The position numbers were made by a program, and so were the translations under genes. Under the pieces are notes generated by a model. That model ran no database searches. It saw only the letters and a list, made by a program, of their open reading frames with translations, and was not told where the DNA came from. Shown here piece by piece: positions 12,901 to 21,319 of a stretch of DNA of 64,000 nt (position 1 is the first letter of the stretch; each line of letters begins with the position of its first letter). This DNA comes from Nematostella vectensis (taxonomy: Eukaryota; Cnidaria; Anthozoa; Actiniaria; Edwardsiidae), in NCBI RefSeq assembly GCF_932526225.1, contig NC_064038.1:11843070-11907069 (forward strand). Reading direction: 5' to 3'.

Positions 12901-15900
12901 CTGTATTCTGCCCCCCCCCCCAATATTTTGAGGCCTGCTACGGCACTGTGATCACAATCATCAATGTAAGTTAGTTACTCATGTACAGCTCCTCTAGCCA
13001 TCCTTTAACGTCTCCCATTACATGTTAATGGCAAATCATTCAGCTTCAAAATTTACTTATATACATTTTTGACAGATCACAAGTGTTCTAAAGACGAGTA
13101 CCAATGTGTAAGCGGCGCATGCGTTAAGTGGCCCTTGACGTGTGATGGCAAGAAAGACTGTGAAGACGGGACAGACGAGCCCGCGATATGCGGTAAGTAT
13201 GATAGCATGTGATGTGGTAAGTGTATTATCACATTGTTGGCAATATGAAAGGTGCTTATTGGCCATTTTTTAAACGCTGGGGGCCCTGTGTAACCTGTGC
13301 ACGAGAACGAGGCTTTTTCCCGTTAAGACTTTAACTGTTTAAAGCCGCATTGTCACCAGTTTACTTCCGGTCGATTACGTAACAATCTCCGATGACTTTT
13401 AACGGAAAACTCAAAAAATATTTAAAAATATTGAAAGCAATGTGTCTATTGGAAGTTTCTTGGAGGATGTGATCGAGAATTTAGAGCGGATGGCCTGTTA
13501 AATATCTCGGATTCTAATAGATTCTTTTGTCGGACCTCCGGAAGTAAACTGGTGACAATGCGGCTTTAAGTAGAACATTTGTTAGCAACAAAAGTTTTGG
13601 AAAAAGTTTCAAAACGCCGTTGAAGACGCTGACCAGCCAGAGCCTCGCTCTTTTACTCTTATTTACACATCGTTTCCATTATCTGGAATACTGATGCCTA
13701 TTTTTTAGTCAATGCCTATTTTATCGTTGTTACAGGAAATCTTAGTTGTGCTTTGAATAATATCACGTGTCGTCATGAAGGCTGGAATGTCGCCCAAATG
13801 AAAGATTGCGCACATAATAGAGGTACGGTTTGGACCATTTAACTGGGAGGGGGGGGGGCTGTCTATTGTGCAGGATTTTTCTATTGTGAGACGTAAATAT
13901 ATTTTGGGGGCATTTAGCGGAGCTTTGTTATTTGAACCAAGCAATACAGGAGGTTTTATTAGACCCAAACAGCCTGCATTATTTCTTTTTTCAAACCCCC
14001 AAACACCCTCTTCGGCCCTCGAGTAATTCAAGATTAGTACAGGAAAAAATATTTTTGTTTTTTGTGAATATGTATAATGTTATGAATTTTTCATCTAGTA
14101 ATTTGTGATTTTGAGAGCGACCTCTGCGGCATGATGCACGATAAGAGTGCCGATCTTCAGTGGCAGATGGGCAAAGGACCAACGCCGACGAAAGAAACCG
14201 GTCCAAGCTACGACCACACTACGCTAGGGATCATAGGTCTGTCACTCTGCATGCAAACCTGTCCGCATTATCGTACATTTGGTCAAAGTTTGTATATTTT
14301 TTATTTAATCCCTTGAAGACATATACAGCTGCTATTTACTGTTGTTGCAAACCTAAAAGGCATTTCGAATGTTAGAGATAGGTCACGTGAGTTATCATAT
14401 AATCTGAAGCTGTCCATTTGCACTCGAACCTTTAAAAACCTATTTCAATTTGACAATAAGAAAATACAAAATGAAACGTTTGACTAACAATGTTGTTGTC
14501 TCGTGTTACAAATGTGTGCATTCACTGCATGAGCCTTACTGGACACCAAGATAGCCTCACTGAATGCCATAAACAGATACTCTCTGATCAAGGGCCAAGG
14601 GCCAAGGTTCCTAGAAAGCAGGTTAACGCTACCCAGGGTTGGACGCCCTTTTTATACAATCAAATGGCAAGATATTTATCCCAGCCAGCCATTTTGCATT
14701 TTCTTATAGCCAACATTAATCGAAATAGGTGTCTTCGAAAGGCGAATTTCACCCCTCGTTTTTAATCTTTTAGGAAAATACATATATCTAGAGGCTTCAG
14801 ACCGCAAACCTGGAGAGGGAGCATCGCTAGTCACGGATAAGATCAAGGGAGGTCGCCCGAGCTGCATCCAGTTCTGGTACCACATGAAAGGCGTCCAAAT
14901 CGGTACCCTTAACATCTACGCGCTGGTTAACAAATCCAGTAGCCTGCTTTGGACACGATCTGGGCATGTCGGCGACTTGTGGATGTTCGGCCAAGTCGGT
15001 TATAACGGATCAGAGAATTATCAAGTAGGTATTCCATCAGTGTCCAACTTTGTATGAGGACGAGCCGTTTTCGTATAAATTGCTTTGAAAAACAACTGCT
15101 TTTCCTAGCCTGCTTTTTTTTCGCTTTTTATCACCTTAGAACTGCGCTCATCCCCATGCTCCATGCCAGCAATTGATTGATATACCAGCAAAAGATGTCT
15201 TGTGGTACTTTGAAAGCTGAAAGTATGCTTCTTGTGAAATATATTAACTATATTTGTTTAACATTATTTTATGTAGTGAGCAATTGCAGGCGCGTAGCTG
15301 GGTGTTGGGCGCAGGTTCAATGCAACACCCGTCGCTGCCAAAAATTAAGTCCATTCTTCATTGCTAAATCCTTGCATTTTTTTTTTTCATATGATATCTA
15401 TGAACTAATGAATATGCATATAATAATATCATGAATAATTCCCTCGTGACAGATTGTTATTGAGGGCGTCACAGGAAGTGGAATGCGAGGGGATATTGCA
15501 GTTGACGACTTTGCGACATCCAATACCAACTGCGCGTCCGTCATAGATGAAGGTGAACACCAGTGGTCATGTCGACTCTAGCATATGTGTAACAGGTCGT
15601 ATTCAGACTAAGGTATATTTCTGTGTAATGTGAATGAAAAATATACAATACTCTAAAGTCTTGCCAAAAAGAGCTATCCGATAAGGCCCGCACGGGCCCA
15701 TGTTTTCCACGGACGACTACACGTAGCAGGTCAAATAAACAACGTCCGGCGTTTTATATTGGCTGATTTTTTTTTAATGTTTACGGTGTTCTAGCCGAAT
15801 CTGATTGGTCAATGTTGTAAAGCATGGAACGCTTTCTGTGTTCTCACTGTAACATTTGTCCTAAAAAAGGAGGTCTGGATTGCAATTTCAACTACAACAC

Positions 15901-18900
15901 TTGTAGCTGGAAATCCGGGACTAGATGGAAACTGAGCAAATACTTACAAGGAGCAACTATTACAGATTGGCAGGGAACACAAGGTAAAAACGCATGCCAA
16001 CTGTCATTATTATCACCATCAACATCCTGATCTCATCATCATCTTCAGGGATCAGTATCATCTTCATGACCATAATCGTCATCGTCGCCATAGTCGTCGT
16101 CGTCGTTCTCTCCTCATTATCAACATTACTACGATATACCATCATAATCATCAATATTCATCATCATTATCATATCATTACCAACATCACCACAAACATC
16201 ACTAGCCTAACTACCACCCAAACATCATCATCAGCACAATGATGGTCATGGTCATTATTGTTATTGTTGGGTGTATGTCGACGTCTGAACACAGAAACAA
16301 TCTACTTGTGCTCAAACTATTAAAGCAGCCTTATACATCATACGAATTCGTCTGAATCAAAAATTTTTAAAGGGGGCTATCTCCAACTGAGTCATAGCCT
16401 TACTTGGGAGCCAATCACAAGTCCACCCCTGTATCCAATGGATGACGTTCGTTGCCTGAGGTTTTGGTACTTCATAAGCTCCATAAGTCAGACAGAGCTC
16501 CAGGTGTCGATCAAAACACAGGACGTGACGTCACTGATTTGGGCCAATGAGACGACAACACTTGGCTGGTCATACGTTCAGGTTCCACTGGACATCAGGG
16601 GGAGGTGTGAGGTGAGGTCAACTACAGCTCATATTGCGCTGATAGTAGTGGGGGATAATGGTTCTAGGCAATTATCCTCGATGCATGTAAAATACCTGTA
16701 GACCATGTTGTTTTTGTACAATAAAGCCGAGATAGCTCAAACTCACATAGCTCTAACTCCTCAATACGAACAGTTTAACTTGACCCTTGAGGGCTTTGAG
16801 TTAATCGGGTGTGAGCAGGATGCGCACCACCCCCCCCCCCCCCCCCCCCCCCCTCCCGGCGGCCAAAAATGTGGGACATTTCCTATTAAGAAATCCTCAA
16901 ACACTATGCTTTTTCCATATGATACCTATGACTGTGTACCTCCCCCCCCCCCCCTCAATAAATCCTGGCTACGCGCCTGTAAGCTATATCTATACGACAG
17001 TGCTGAATAACGTTATGCGCATGCGCGTGTTCTGGCGAAAACAAACAAAATCTCAGTGTTGAATCGTTCGAGTAAAGGTACGAAAGGCTCACTTCGGTCG
17101 CTGTTTTGACTTACTGTACAGCATTAAAACCATACTGTACAAAAGATGAAAGATTTGTTTGATAATGAGGGAGTCATAGAGAAAATTATAGCCTTAGGTT
17201 TGGTCTAGTTTTCTTAGCATTCGTCGAAATGTGACAGTTCGCCGGTAAAAAACCGCCATTTTAAAACAAAAAGGCTGGTTTAACCGCGCGGGTTCTGGAA
17301 CTAGTCTTGCGTTTTTCATCACTGTCTATCTATACTACTGTGTGTCCACTGTATCTATTATGTACACAACACGGCGGCAAGGAATGTTACAGAGCCGAAG
17401 CAGGCCAGGTAAGACTGGGGGTGGGGGGGGGGAGGCACAATACAGAAACAAAAATAATTGGGGGGCACAGCCACGCCCCTACTGGTCACTTCCTTTTAAT
17501 TTTGAAAAATATAGGAGGGGGGCACACGCCCCTAGTGCCCCACACCCTGCTACGGCCCTGTGTTAAGACGAGACCTTCACACATAGGCAGCATAGAAGAC
17601 AGGCCCCTCAATTGGAAATTCTTGTTCTGCTCGACGTGCTAGTGAAATATCGTTGGGTATGTTAACTAAAACAGTGACTATTATTTTAAAGGAAATCAAG
17701 CCTCTATGGAGGGGTGTTAAGCTCTATGCCCATTCCCTAACTCTCAAAAAGCAGCAACATCTACCCTTGACACTTGTTATGTTTTACCATCAGATTGTTA
17801 TTGAAGGTCAAAAGCACTCTAAAGTGTCAGCTCTGCTGATAGATGACGTATCGTTTTCTCGGGAGAACTGTGAAAATATACCAAGAAACGGTAACAGCAA
17901 TTATGTTTTTTACATCATTACGTTTTAAATACAGTTTAAAACTATCTATTATTTCTTTTATAAAAATATTATATCATGTTATTCATATATCTTAGATCAG
18001 CCACCGGAGGTATACAAGTCGTCATACGGGGCGCTAAAACATTGGAGACTGGATGGTTTTGACAAGGAAATATCGTAAGTTTATGCGCAAATGGGAACAA
18101 ACATCAGATCCATCCCCAGCACCCTGTTAGTAATCCTGTTTATGCATTGGTCCGACATGACGGAAAAACATGACTTAACGCTTCAAATAAGCTCATTTCA
18201 GATCTAATAAGGCGGAAAATTTCTCTAAGTACTTAGTGAGTAATAGCCAACAAAATATCAAATGCGACTTTCTTTAAATTGATGCGACTTTTTGTAAAGT
18301 GTCATTGAAATTTGAGCTTTTCGTCCCTGAGCTTATACCTAGCGCAAGGATGATCAAGGAAAAAATATCTTAAAAAGCAAAAATCTGGGTATGTGCATTT
18401 CGGCCTCACGTTATTTGTGTTTCAAAAATCAGTCCGAAATACAATGAACCGATGACCATTGTAAGAAATTGTGTCTTCTATCTCGAATTACGAATTTTCC
18501 AGGTTTTTCCGTCATGTCCATTGGTCCAGGCTGCGCACTCAACTATGTTTGTCTCGAGGGGTAGGGGAATGTTCCTTGAAAAAGATTGACATCATTAATA
18601 CTATCATCATCATTATCATCATCATCCTCATCTTCACCACCACCACCATCATCACCATAATCATCTTCAATATCATCGTCATCATAATTATACTCATTTT
18701 CATGTCATATCATCAATACAAAATATCATCATTAAGTAAAAAATCCTACTACAAACTACGAATCGGCTCCTGACAAATCCTGCCAAGAAATCACCGTGTT
18801 CCGACTAGAGAATGGTGGTTTCTTTGAACCCCCGGGTATCCAACCGCTGTCCGTGGATCACTTAGTTTTGAAAAGGAAAAAGTTTGAAAAGGACCTCCAT

Positions 18901-20536
18901 TTTTTCAGGGTATTTGGAAGGGTAAAATACGCCAGACACAACAACAAGCGAGTCACGTGTCTTGACGGTAAAACGTCCTACCTGGAGACTCCAGCCGTGG
19001 ACTTTCGCACGATCAGCTTCAGCGTGTCCGCGTGGGTGAAGATAATCGATCCGCTCAAAATGAGCTTCATCTACTCGGATTGGTCCTCGCCTTTTCAGTT
19101 CAGACTCTATGTTCGTGATAATAGTTTGGCAGGAGAACTACGCAAAGGAGGTCATTGGCAGACACTAGTATCCGTAGCAACAGGCAGGTAAGAAAAGAGA
19201 GAATATTGCCTGCAAATACCAACGCCTCCCCCCTGGGGGTCCAGAGGATTGGAATTGGGGGGGGGGGAGGGATGGGGGGAGGTGAGGAAGTGTGCTCAGC
19301 GCGCGACATATGAAATATGCAATTTATAAAAACTAAATGACTAAAAAGTAAAATAATTTAGTTTTTGATCTAGATTTACATCTTATATATCTGCTTACAC
19401 CTGACTGAGAACTACTTCTCATTGGGATTATGTGCGTTGTTTCTAAGATTATATATTTTCTAGGAGCTTTCCAAGTAATAAATGGGTCTTCGTGGCTATG
19501 ACATGGGACCGAGGCAACCGGGAATTCTGTTTGTACCGAGACGAACGTCGACAGGGTTGTATGTCATACATCGGAAATGACGTAGATCTAAAGCAGACCA
19601 ATCACACTAAGTATGAGATCGGTCTAAAGAAAGACACAGGAAACATGATGCACGGATGCATCAGTGACCTAATGGTGTTTGATCGTAAGCTGGAGGTCGG
19701 TGAAATTATGAAGCTCTATAGTAAGTATCCGAGAGGTACATCTATATCTTTTGAAGCTCTATAGTAAGTAGCAGAGAGGTACATCTATATGTTATGAAGC
19801 TCTATAGTATGTTGCAGAGAGATACATCTATATGCTATAAAGCTTTATATTACGTAGCAGAAAGGTACATCTATATGTTATGAAGCTCTGAGCAGAGAGG
19901 TACATCTATGCCGTAACCTGTCTTAAACATGGTGAACAATGACGGCATAAAAACACAAGAGAAAAAAACGCGTTGTTATGTTGCAATTGTACACCATGAC
20001 GTTATGTCAATGTCATATCTCTTTTGTATGTTATGTTTTTGTGTCGCGGATATGTACATACTTGAGCATAAGAACGTGAAACAGCGCGGTGTCAGTGTGC
20101 ACCGCGCTTTGTTTTATTATAAATATTTTCCTCGTTCAGTTTTAGGGCATGAATATACAACAATACAAACGAATGATATAATAACATAACAGTTCAATAT
20201 ATTACATTTTATTAGCAAATCCCGCATAACAAAAAAAAAGTTTTAATTCATCTCTTTGTTCAAGGGATACTATTTTTTCTGCCCCCGAGGGATTTCTTAA
20301 CAGAGGCTACTTTTTATATATCAAATATTGGGATCTAGTGTGAGCAAGTTCTTATCTAGGTCCCAGTCGTACTGAGTGCTCAATTCGCCGAGCTGCGAAT
20401 GGCAGATGCTGTGTGTTTCCTTTTACATTGTTCGGCCAGCAGTACCATAGCTGTACTCATGTGTACTACAATAAAGGCCTTTGGTGTTCGATTACAACAA
20501 ACTACGAAAAGGACAGACTGGCCTATCCCTGTGTTG
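217..20536 (+). CDS. 5'-truncated multi-lectin ectodomain mosaic gene (30 exons in window)
   Basis: Exons: 217-461, 828-918, 1557-1937, 2622-2814, 3169-3395, 3799-4206, 4342-4448, 4796-5072, 5985-6172, 7319-7494, 8532-8707, 9314-9394, 9618-9793, 10081-10153, 10510-10620, 11369-11625, 11977-12085, 12471-12698, 13076-13192, 13736-13822, 14099-14236, 14774-15024, 15453-15552, 15870-15983, 16373-16611, 17794-17890, 17996-18074, 18909-19187, 19464-19720, 20360-20536. All joins keep phase; total 5,439 nt. Nearly every domain block begins and ends in phase 1, the symmetry typical of shuffled extracellular modules. The start lies left of the window. The end is unclear: the last exon stops in phase 1 and should join something downstream. 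The role is inferred to be extracellular adhesion or glycan recognition, from domain content only. It may be the N-terminal part of the receptor gene at 21106-39628. Confidence 0.75.
936..1069. repeat. C/G-run MITE, divergent copy
   Basis: It resembles the family at 6983-7160 and 58294-58450: AGCAGGCC start, G-run, AATACGGAAACA, GGGGGGCACACGTCCCCAGTGCCC and a final GCTACGG. It is intronic. Confidence 0.5.
1557..1937 (+). CDS. Unrecognised extracellular domain, one exon
   Basis: A 381-nt phase 1-1 exon with good acceptor (TTTCCAG) and donor (GTAAGC). The product is about 127 residues with four spaced Cys, an NNMGCCGE motif, N-glycosylation sites (NSST, NGSL, NFTK) and alternating hydrophobic positions suggesting a beta-rich fold. 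I do not recognise the family. It lies between a MAM and a C-type lectin domain, so it is extracellular. The segment TRVVFTNRKN faintly resembles strands of the FTP lectin fold at 4796-5072, but that is too little to call homology. Confidence 0.7.
2622..3395 (+). CDS. C-type lectin-like domain 1
   Basis: Exons 2622-2814 and 3169-3395. The first has the CFPGWHKVGGTCY start, then TWNEARVACRMRGGQLA, matching the first CTLD Cys, the helix-1 W..A...C pattern and the G.LA strand. The second continues with YYLLGASARSEYRWQW, the GEP motif, NCGNLL, a Trp-rich strand and CAYRQGYIC. The second exon joins in phase only if the acceptor is TTGAAG at 3168; the more obvious CAG at 3191 gives a stop. An EPN- or QPD-type calcium motif is not obvious, although a GEP triplet precedes the SSDGNC segment, so sugar binding is uncertain. 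Confidence 0.85.
3799..4206 (+). CDS. C-type lectin-like domain 2 (single exon)
   Basis: A 408-nt phase 1-1 exon. It encodes a CYDGWETIDDYCFEF start, TWQEAREDCWKKYSYLAII, a VFVGLKKVGQYRWLDGERV central strand, an NELWHNESF segment and a closing C.....FAYLCQ. All four core CTLD Cys positions are recognisable. Unlike CTLD 1 it has no internal intron. The calcium site is not canonical (no EPN or QPD, and W.H.ES where WND is expected), so it may bind protein rather than sugar. Its neighbours are CTLD 1 upstream and an FTP lectin domain downstream. Confidence 0.85.
4342..5072 (+). CDS. Fucolectin-like (FTP / F5-8C-type) lectin domain
   Basis: Exons 4342-4448 and 4796-5072. Residues include FSVDGDYSTCFIS, then NPSLTIQLKKAIFVSRVVI, TNRKDCCLEVMTNLRVLLGD and LTLCEVTVSGSG. 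The DGD..TC motif, the ITNR.DCC segment with adjacent Cys and the final LCEV strand are the signature of eel-fucolectin/tachylectin-4/pentraxin-1 domains, a branch of the discoidin-like fold. Family members bind fucose at His/Arg sites. An Arg in TNRKDCC is visible, but I cannot verify a full site. The donor at 5073 is copied several times in the following intron by a 164-bp tandem repeat. Confidence 0.8.
4537..4733. repeat. 11-bp minisatellite, about 18 copies
   Basis: The unit is close to TGACCGTACCA, with frequent C/T and A/G changes. It lies in the intron between the two FTP-lectin exons. Confidence 0.9.
4984..5540. repeat. 164-bp tandem repeat containing an exon end and its donor
   Basis: The last 89 bases of exon 4796-5072, its GTAAGAAATG donor and about 75 intron bases are repeated at intervals of 164 bp (marker CAATGTCACGATACAG at 5002, 5166, 5330 and 5494). 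There are three full copies and one truncated copy. The first copy is the true exon end; the others sit in the intron. Confidence 0.92.
5985..8707 (+). CDS. PA14 domain (three exons)
   Basis: Exons 5985-6172, 7319-7494 and 8532-8707. The second carries the PA14 core (VPLSGSYTFYAACDNECEL, then LWLDES). The third has the C-terminal part: SRPVSLSQCHLYKIELLMKQ, then NNDCASVGMRLPNGT and RPIPAHRLFW, matching the usual P..L..G..Y.IE...K...G...V.W..P.G......IP pattern. PA14 is a beta-barrel found in glycan-binding adhesins and secreted proteins. The third exon is joined by acceptor TATGGTAG at 8531, the only nearby one keeping phase 2. The intron 6173-7318 holds one C/G-run MITE, and 7495-8531 holds a palindromic repeat block. 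Confidence 0.8.
6983..7160. repeat. C/G-run MITE with CAGGGCCGTA termini
   Basis: It starts CAGGGCCGTAACAGTGGGGC and ends GCTACGGCCCTG. Inside are GGAAATGACCAGTAGGGTCG and AATATT-flanked C-runs. Related copies are at 936, 12833, 17397, 35271, 38947, 47367 and 58294. Confidence 0.75.
7701..8012. repeat. Direct and inverted repeat block
   Basis: A segment of about 55 bp (ATGGACAATACAATGCGTAT, then ...CTCAATCTCTTATAA) occurs three times in direct orientation to about 7840 and once inverted at about 7886-7945. A second segment (TTGGACATGAACGCCAGCTA) occurs twice in direct orientation. The inverted part could form a long hairpin. It is in a PA14 intron. Confidence 0.85.
9016..9140. repeat. Small TIR element
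   Basis: The ends ACTAAAAGAAAATGACGTT and AACGTCATTTTCCATTCTCT are near inverted copies around an AT-rich centre. Confidence 0.5.
9314..10153 (+). CDS. Unrecognised Cys-rich extracellular segment (three exons)
   Basis: Exons 9314-9394, 9618-9793 and 10081-10153, phases 1-1, 1-0 and 0-1. The product is about 110 residues. It has a CCHGVYCPSC cluster in the middle exon, a single later Cys (SMTCEEY), and beta-strand-like stretches such as ISFKLISKELDVV and VGYLQIVG. No family is recognised. It follows PA14 and precedes a MAM domain, so it is probably extracellular. Splice sites are standard and the reading frame stays open through all joins, which is the main support. Confidence 0.6.
10193..10492. 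repeat. GAT/ATG-rich microsatellite
   Basis: Imperfect GATGAT repeats, sometimes with AAG and TTATG interruptions, open in one frame by composition alone. Intronic. Similar tracts on one strand or the other occur at 16010-16245, 18590-18700 and 35640-35775. Confidence 0.85.
10510..12085 (+). CDS. MAM domain 2
   Basis: Exons 10510-10620, 11369-11625 and 11977-12085. The first has the classical MAM start (QCTFSRDTCSWQN, then GWKLSRHP). The second carries LGLCMKFNFLLPTRTSSGLK and a Trp-rich loop. The third gives VLVLGESQINGTLAVAIDRI and a final Cys, the usual MAM end. Both introns contain tandem arrays whose units resemble the 3' splice site and first bases of the following exon (see 11043-11396 and 11650-11990), so acceptor choice here may be ambiguous in vivo. 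Confidence 0.8.
10654..10811. repeat. Fold-back element
   Basis: The left arm (GGATCCGCCCTAGGTCCAG, TTCCTAGAAAGCAGGTTA) is matched by an inverted right arm (TAACTTGCTTTCTAGGAACC, TGGCGATCC). A half copy is at about 14580-14660. Confidence 0.7.
10825..11043. repeat. 58-bp tandem repeat, about four copies
   Basis: The unit starts CCACGGGATGACTGTGAACA and ends TCGTCTCCACTCCC, with starts at 10825, 10883, 10941 and 10999. It is intronic and not obviously derived from a splice junction. Confidence 0.9.
11043..11396. repeat. Degenerate tandem array ending in an exon acceptor
   Basis: Units of roughly 55-80 bp contain TTGTTTTCTACACGAGAGCA, GATGATTTGTTTGTCATTTC and TATAATGTGATGTTAAC. The last unit runs through the true acceptor (ATATACCAG at 11368) into coding bases ATCAGATGATTTGGTTGGC of exon 11369-11625. 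Confidence 0.65.
11650..11990. repeat. Tandem array of acceptor-like units
   Basis: Units share GGTCACGTGATGTGTTACC, a pyrimidine-rich stretch ending in TTAG or AAAG, then a G(T/A)(T/G)CTAG-like start. The final unit is the true 3' splice site (CTTGTCTGTATAG at 11976) and the exon start GTACTAGTGCTTGGC. About six to seven degenerate units of 45-75 bp. Confidence 0.7.
12342..12412 (-). pseudogene. tRNA-Arg(TCT)-like pseudogene or tRNA-derived element
   Basis: Read on the minus strand, a four-pair D stem (TGTC/GACG), an anticodon arm with loop CTTCTAA (anticodon TCT, Arg) and a T loop GGTTCGAGTCC can be drawn. The acceptor arms (GGCCTCC versus the 3' end) do not pair and the T stem has mismatches, so it is probably not a working tRNA. 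Confidence 0.45.
12471..13192 (+). CDS. Three LDL-receptor class A repeats
   Basis: Exon 12471-12698 encodes two LDLa modules (CPDKSTQFQCANGQCVSRD and CLSSKFACESGECIDVVGLC) and exon 13076-13192 a third (CSKDEYQCVSGACVKWPLTC). Each has six Cys and the acidic calcium cage: D..NACLDFSDEANC, GTDDCKDASDES and GKKDCEDGTDE. LDLa repeats occur at the N-terminus of relaxin-family LGRs and in larger numbers in the molluscan GRL101-type receptor. That is suggestive because an LGR-type receptor follows downstream, but other MAM proteins also carry LDLa. Confidence 0.9.
12833..12948. repeat. C/G-run MITE, partial copy
   Basis: It has GGAAATGACCAGTAGGGGCG, a C-run and a GCTACGGCACTG end; the left half is shortened. 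It lies in the intron after the first LDLa exon. Confidence 0.65.
13339..13568. repeat. TIR element, 230 bp
   Basis: The termini TTAAAGCCGCATTGTCACCA and GTGACAATGCGGCTTTA are perfect inverted copies over at least 17 bases, followed inside by GTTTACTTCCGG / CCGGAAGTAAAC. Other copies are at 55749, 56050 and 57415. Confidence 0.88.
13736..13822 (+). CDS. Short linker exon with three Cys
   Basis: An 87-nt phase 1-1 exon with good acceptor (TTACAG) and donor (GTACGG), encoding NLSCALNNITCRHEGWNVAQ and a further Cys. It could be a divergent LDLa-like or EGF-like fragment, but the spacing fits neither well. It is accepted because phase and splice sites agree with the exons on both sides. Confidence 0.55.
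14099..15552 (+). CDS. MAM domain 3
   Basis: Exons 14099-14236, 14774-15024 and 15453-15552. The start is CDFESDLCGMMHDKSADLQW. The middle exon has KYIYLEASDRKPGEGASLV and CIQFWYHMKGVQIGTLNIY. The end is IVIEGVTGSGMRGDIAVDD with a final Cys. This is a textbook three-exon MAM. The donor of the first exon (GTCTGT) is weak but is the only one keeping phase 1. Confidence 0.85.
15287..15405. repeat. Repeat related to 16817 and 33571, truncated
   Basis: It starts CAGGCGCGTAGCTGGG and contains ATATGATATCTATGA, as in the longer copies that end GCTACGCGCCTG. Boundaries are approximate. Confidence 0.45.
15870..17890 (+). CDS. MAM domain 4
   Basis: Exons 15870-15983, 16373-16611 and 17794-17890. The start is LDCNFNYNTCSWKSGTRW. 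The middle exon has GYLQLSHSLTWEP, CLRFWYFISS and TELQVSIKTQ. The end is IVIEGQKHSKVSALLIDDVSF followed by a Cys. The second intron (1,182 bp) holds two repeat elements, 16817-16981 and 17397-17560. Confidence 0.82.
16817..16981. repeat. C-run repeat element with CTACGCGCCTG end
   Basis: C-runs flank GGCGGCCAAAAATGTGGGAC, CACTATGCTTTTTCCATATG and ATACCTATGACTG; it ends AATCCTGGCTACGCGCCTG. It is about two thirds identical by eye to 33571-33717. Confidence 0.65.
17397..17560. repeat. C/G-run MITE
   Basis: It contains ACAATACAGAAACAAAAATA, CACGCCCCTACTGGTCACTT and ends CCCTGCTACGGCCCTG. It is in inverted orientation relative to 6983-7160. Confidence 0.7.
17996..19720 (+). CDS. Laminin-G / concanavalin-like domain
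   Basis: Exons 17996-18074, 18909-19187 and 19464-19720, a symmetric phase 1-1 module. Recognisable parts are HWRLDGFDKEIS, then LDGKTSYLETPAVDFRTISF and FSVSAWVKI, then KWVFVAMTWDRGNREF and GCISDLMVFDRKLEVGEIMK. The order (substrate-facing strand, S.S.W.K, W.H/F.A.TWD, G.I.D..VFDR.L....I) is that of the Laminin_G_3/pentraxin superfamily. The last donor, CTCTATA|GTAAGT, is copied in the intron by a tandem repeat of about 43 bp. Confidence 0.85.
18154..18518. repeat. TIR element, about 365 bp
   Basis: The ends GACATGACGGAAAAAC and GTTTTTCCGTCATGTC are exact inverted copies. The inside shares long stretches with 53136-53467, for example ATGCGACTTTTTGTAAA and TAGCGCAAGGATGATCAAG. Confidence 0.85.
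19706..19909. repeat. 43-bp tandem repeat containing an exon end and its donor
   Basis: The unit GAAGCTCTATAGTAAGTAGC, then AGAGAGGTACATCTATATG, is repeated about five times with decay. The first copy is the true end of the LamG exon (CTCTATA|GTAAGT at 19720). The second keeps a perfect GTAAGT and the third has GTATGT. Confidence 0.88.
20360..20536 (+). CDS. Fibronectin type II domain
   Basis: A 177-nt phase 1-1 exon. The product has CCVFPFTLFGQQYHSC, then YNKGLWCSITTNYEKDRLAY and PC. This matches the FN2 consensus C.FPF.Y....Y..C......WC.TT.NYD.D...G.C, with four Cys. FN2 domains bind collagen, gelatin or phospholipid choline groups in known proteins; the ligand here is unknown. It is the last exon I can assign with confidence before the signal-peptide exon at 21106. 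An AATAAA inside it (20470) is probably fortuitous. Confidence 0.85.
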
Positions 20537-21105
20537 GTAAGATTTGATAAAAAGCTTTGTAGAGGGAGGGGGTACTCCTGTTGCTTGGAATATATATGAA
20601 GGCTGATGACCGAGATCAATTTCACGGTTTAGCCTGCTTGCAAGTGGTAAATTGGGTCCGATTAATCGTCTAATCGGCTGCCATTTTGGGATTAGCTCGC
20701 CCGCATGACCGATGCGGTGGACAATTGATTTATTGATGACTCGATTGTTACGTTTTCCCGCCAGTAAGCTAAAATGTTACAGTTTGCATACCGTTGCTGC
20801 ATCTGTCGCTTATGATGATCACAATGATGACAATAACGGACTACAATAATGATGATCAGATGCCCCAAGCCGCACGATAAAATCCCAGGGAGATATGGGT
20901 GGGGTGGGGGGGTGGGGGTACTCAGCCCTTCAGGACATTCTACTTGACAATTCATGTGAAAGCAACATAAATAGAAACCGAACTATTTAGGCCAGAGGGG
21001 CTTGAAATATAAGCCACGTTTATTATATACACTGTCTAAGCCTGAGAAGTCGTACCCAATAAAGCGGCACAGTAGTCCTAGGTTAAAATCACAACTTTTG
21101 CCAAA
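20537..21105 (+). other. Gap between FN2 exon and signal-peptide exon
   Basis: Either an intron of one giant gene or an intergenic gap. A possible last exon for the upstream gene opens after the TATTTAG at about 20990 and ends at a TAA overlapping the downstream start region. Its sequence is basic and unconserved-looking, so I do not call it. An AATAAA lies at about 21058. A G-rich stretch (20885-20920) and short ATG/ATC-rich repeats are the only other features seen. Confidence 0.4.
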
Positions 21106-21319
21106 ATGGCGATTTGTATGCTAATAAAAATGATAATTATAGTGATGATGGTATTGCTTATAGTGGATCAGCCTTGTGGAGCGCTTACAGACGATTGGTG
21201 TGGATGGAATAGTGATCACCCATCGTTACCATGGGAACAAATGCTACATGATGACATGGCAAAGTTACCGGCCATTGTAGATGGGTTTATAAATCGTTTT
21301 AAGTGGAATAACAACACAG
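21106..21319 (+). CDS. Signal-peptide exon and start of a MAM domain
   Basis: The ATG at 21106 has a strong Kozak context (GCCAAAATGG) and an in-frame stop shortly upstream. The first residues (MAICMLIKMIIIVMMVLL) form a classic signal peptide with likely cleavage after PCGA. Mature residues DDWCGWNSDHPSLPWEQM look like a MAM start. The alternative is that the TTATAG at about 21165 is an acceptor: it joins the FN2 exon in phase and would make the signal-like segment intronic, fusing the two genes. I favour the start because of the Kozak and signal peptide, but the phase match means a long isoform cannot be excluded. Confidence 0.6.

Noticed and set aside
20990-21131. Terminal exon of the upstream gene ending in TAA
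   Set aside because: Phase fits, but the encoded basic peptide shows no domain or conservation, and it overlaps the well-supported start codon of the next gene.
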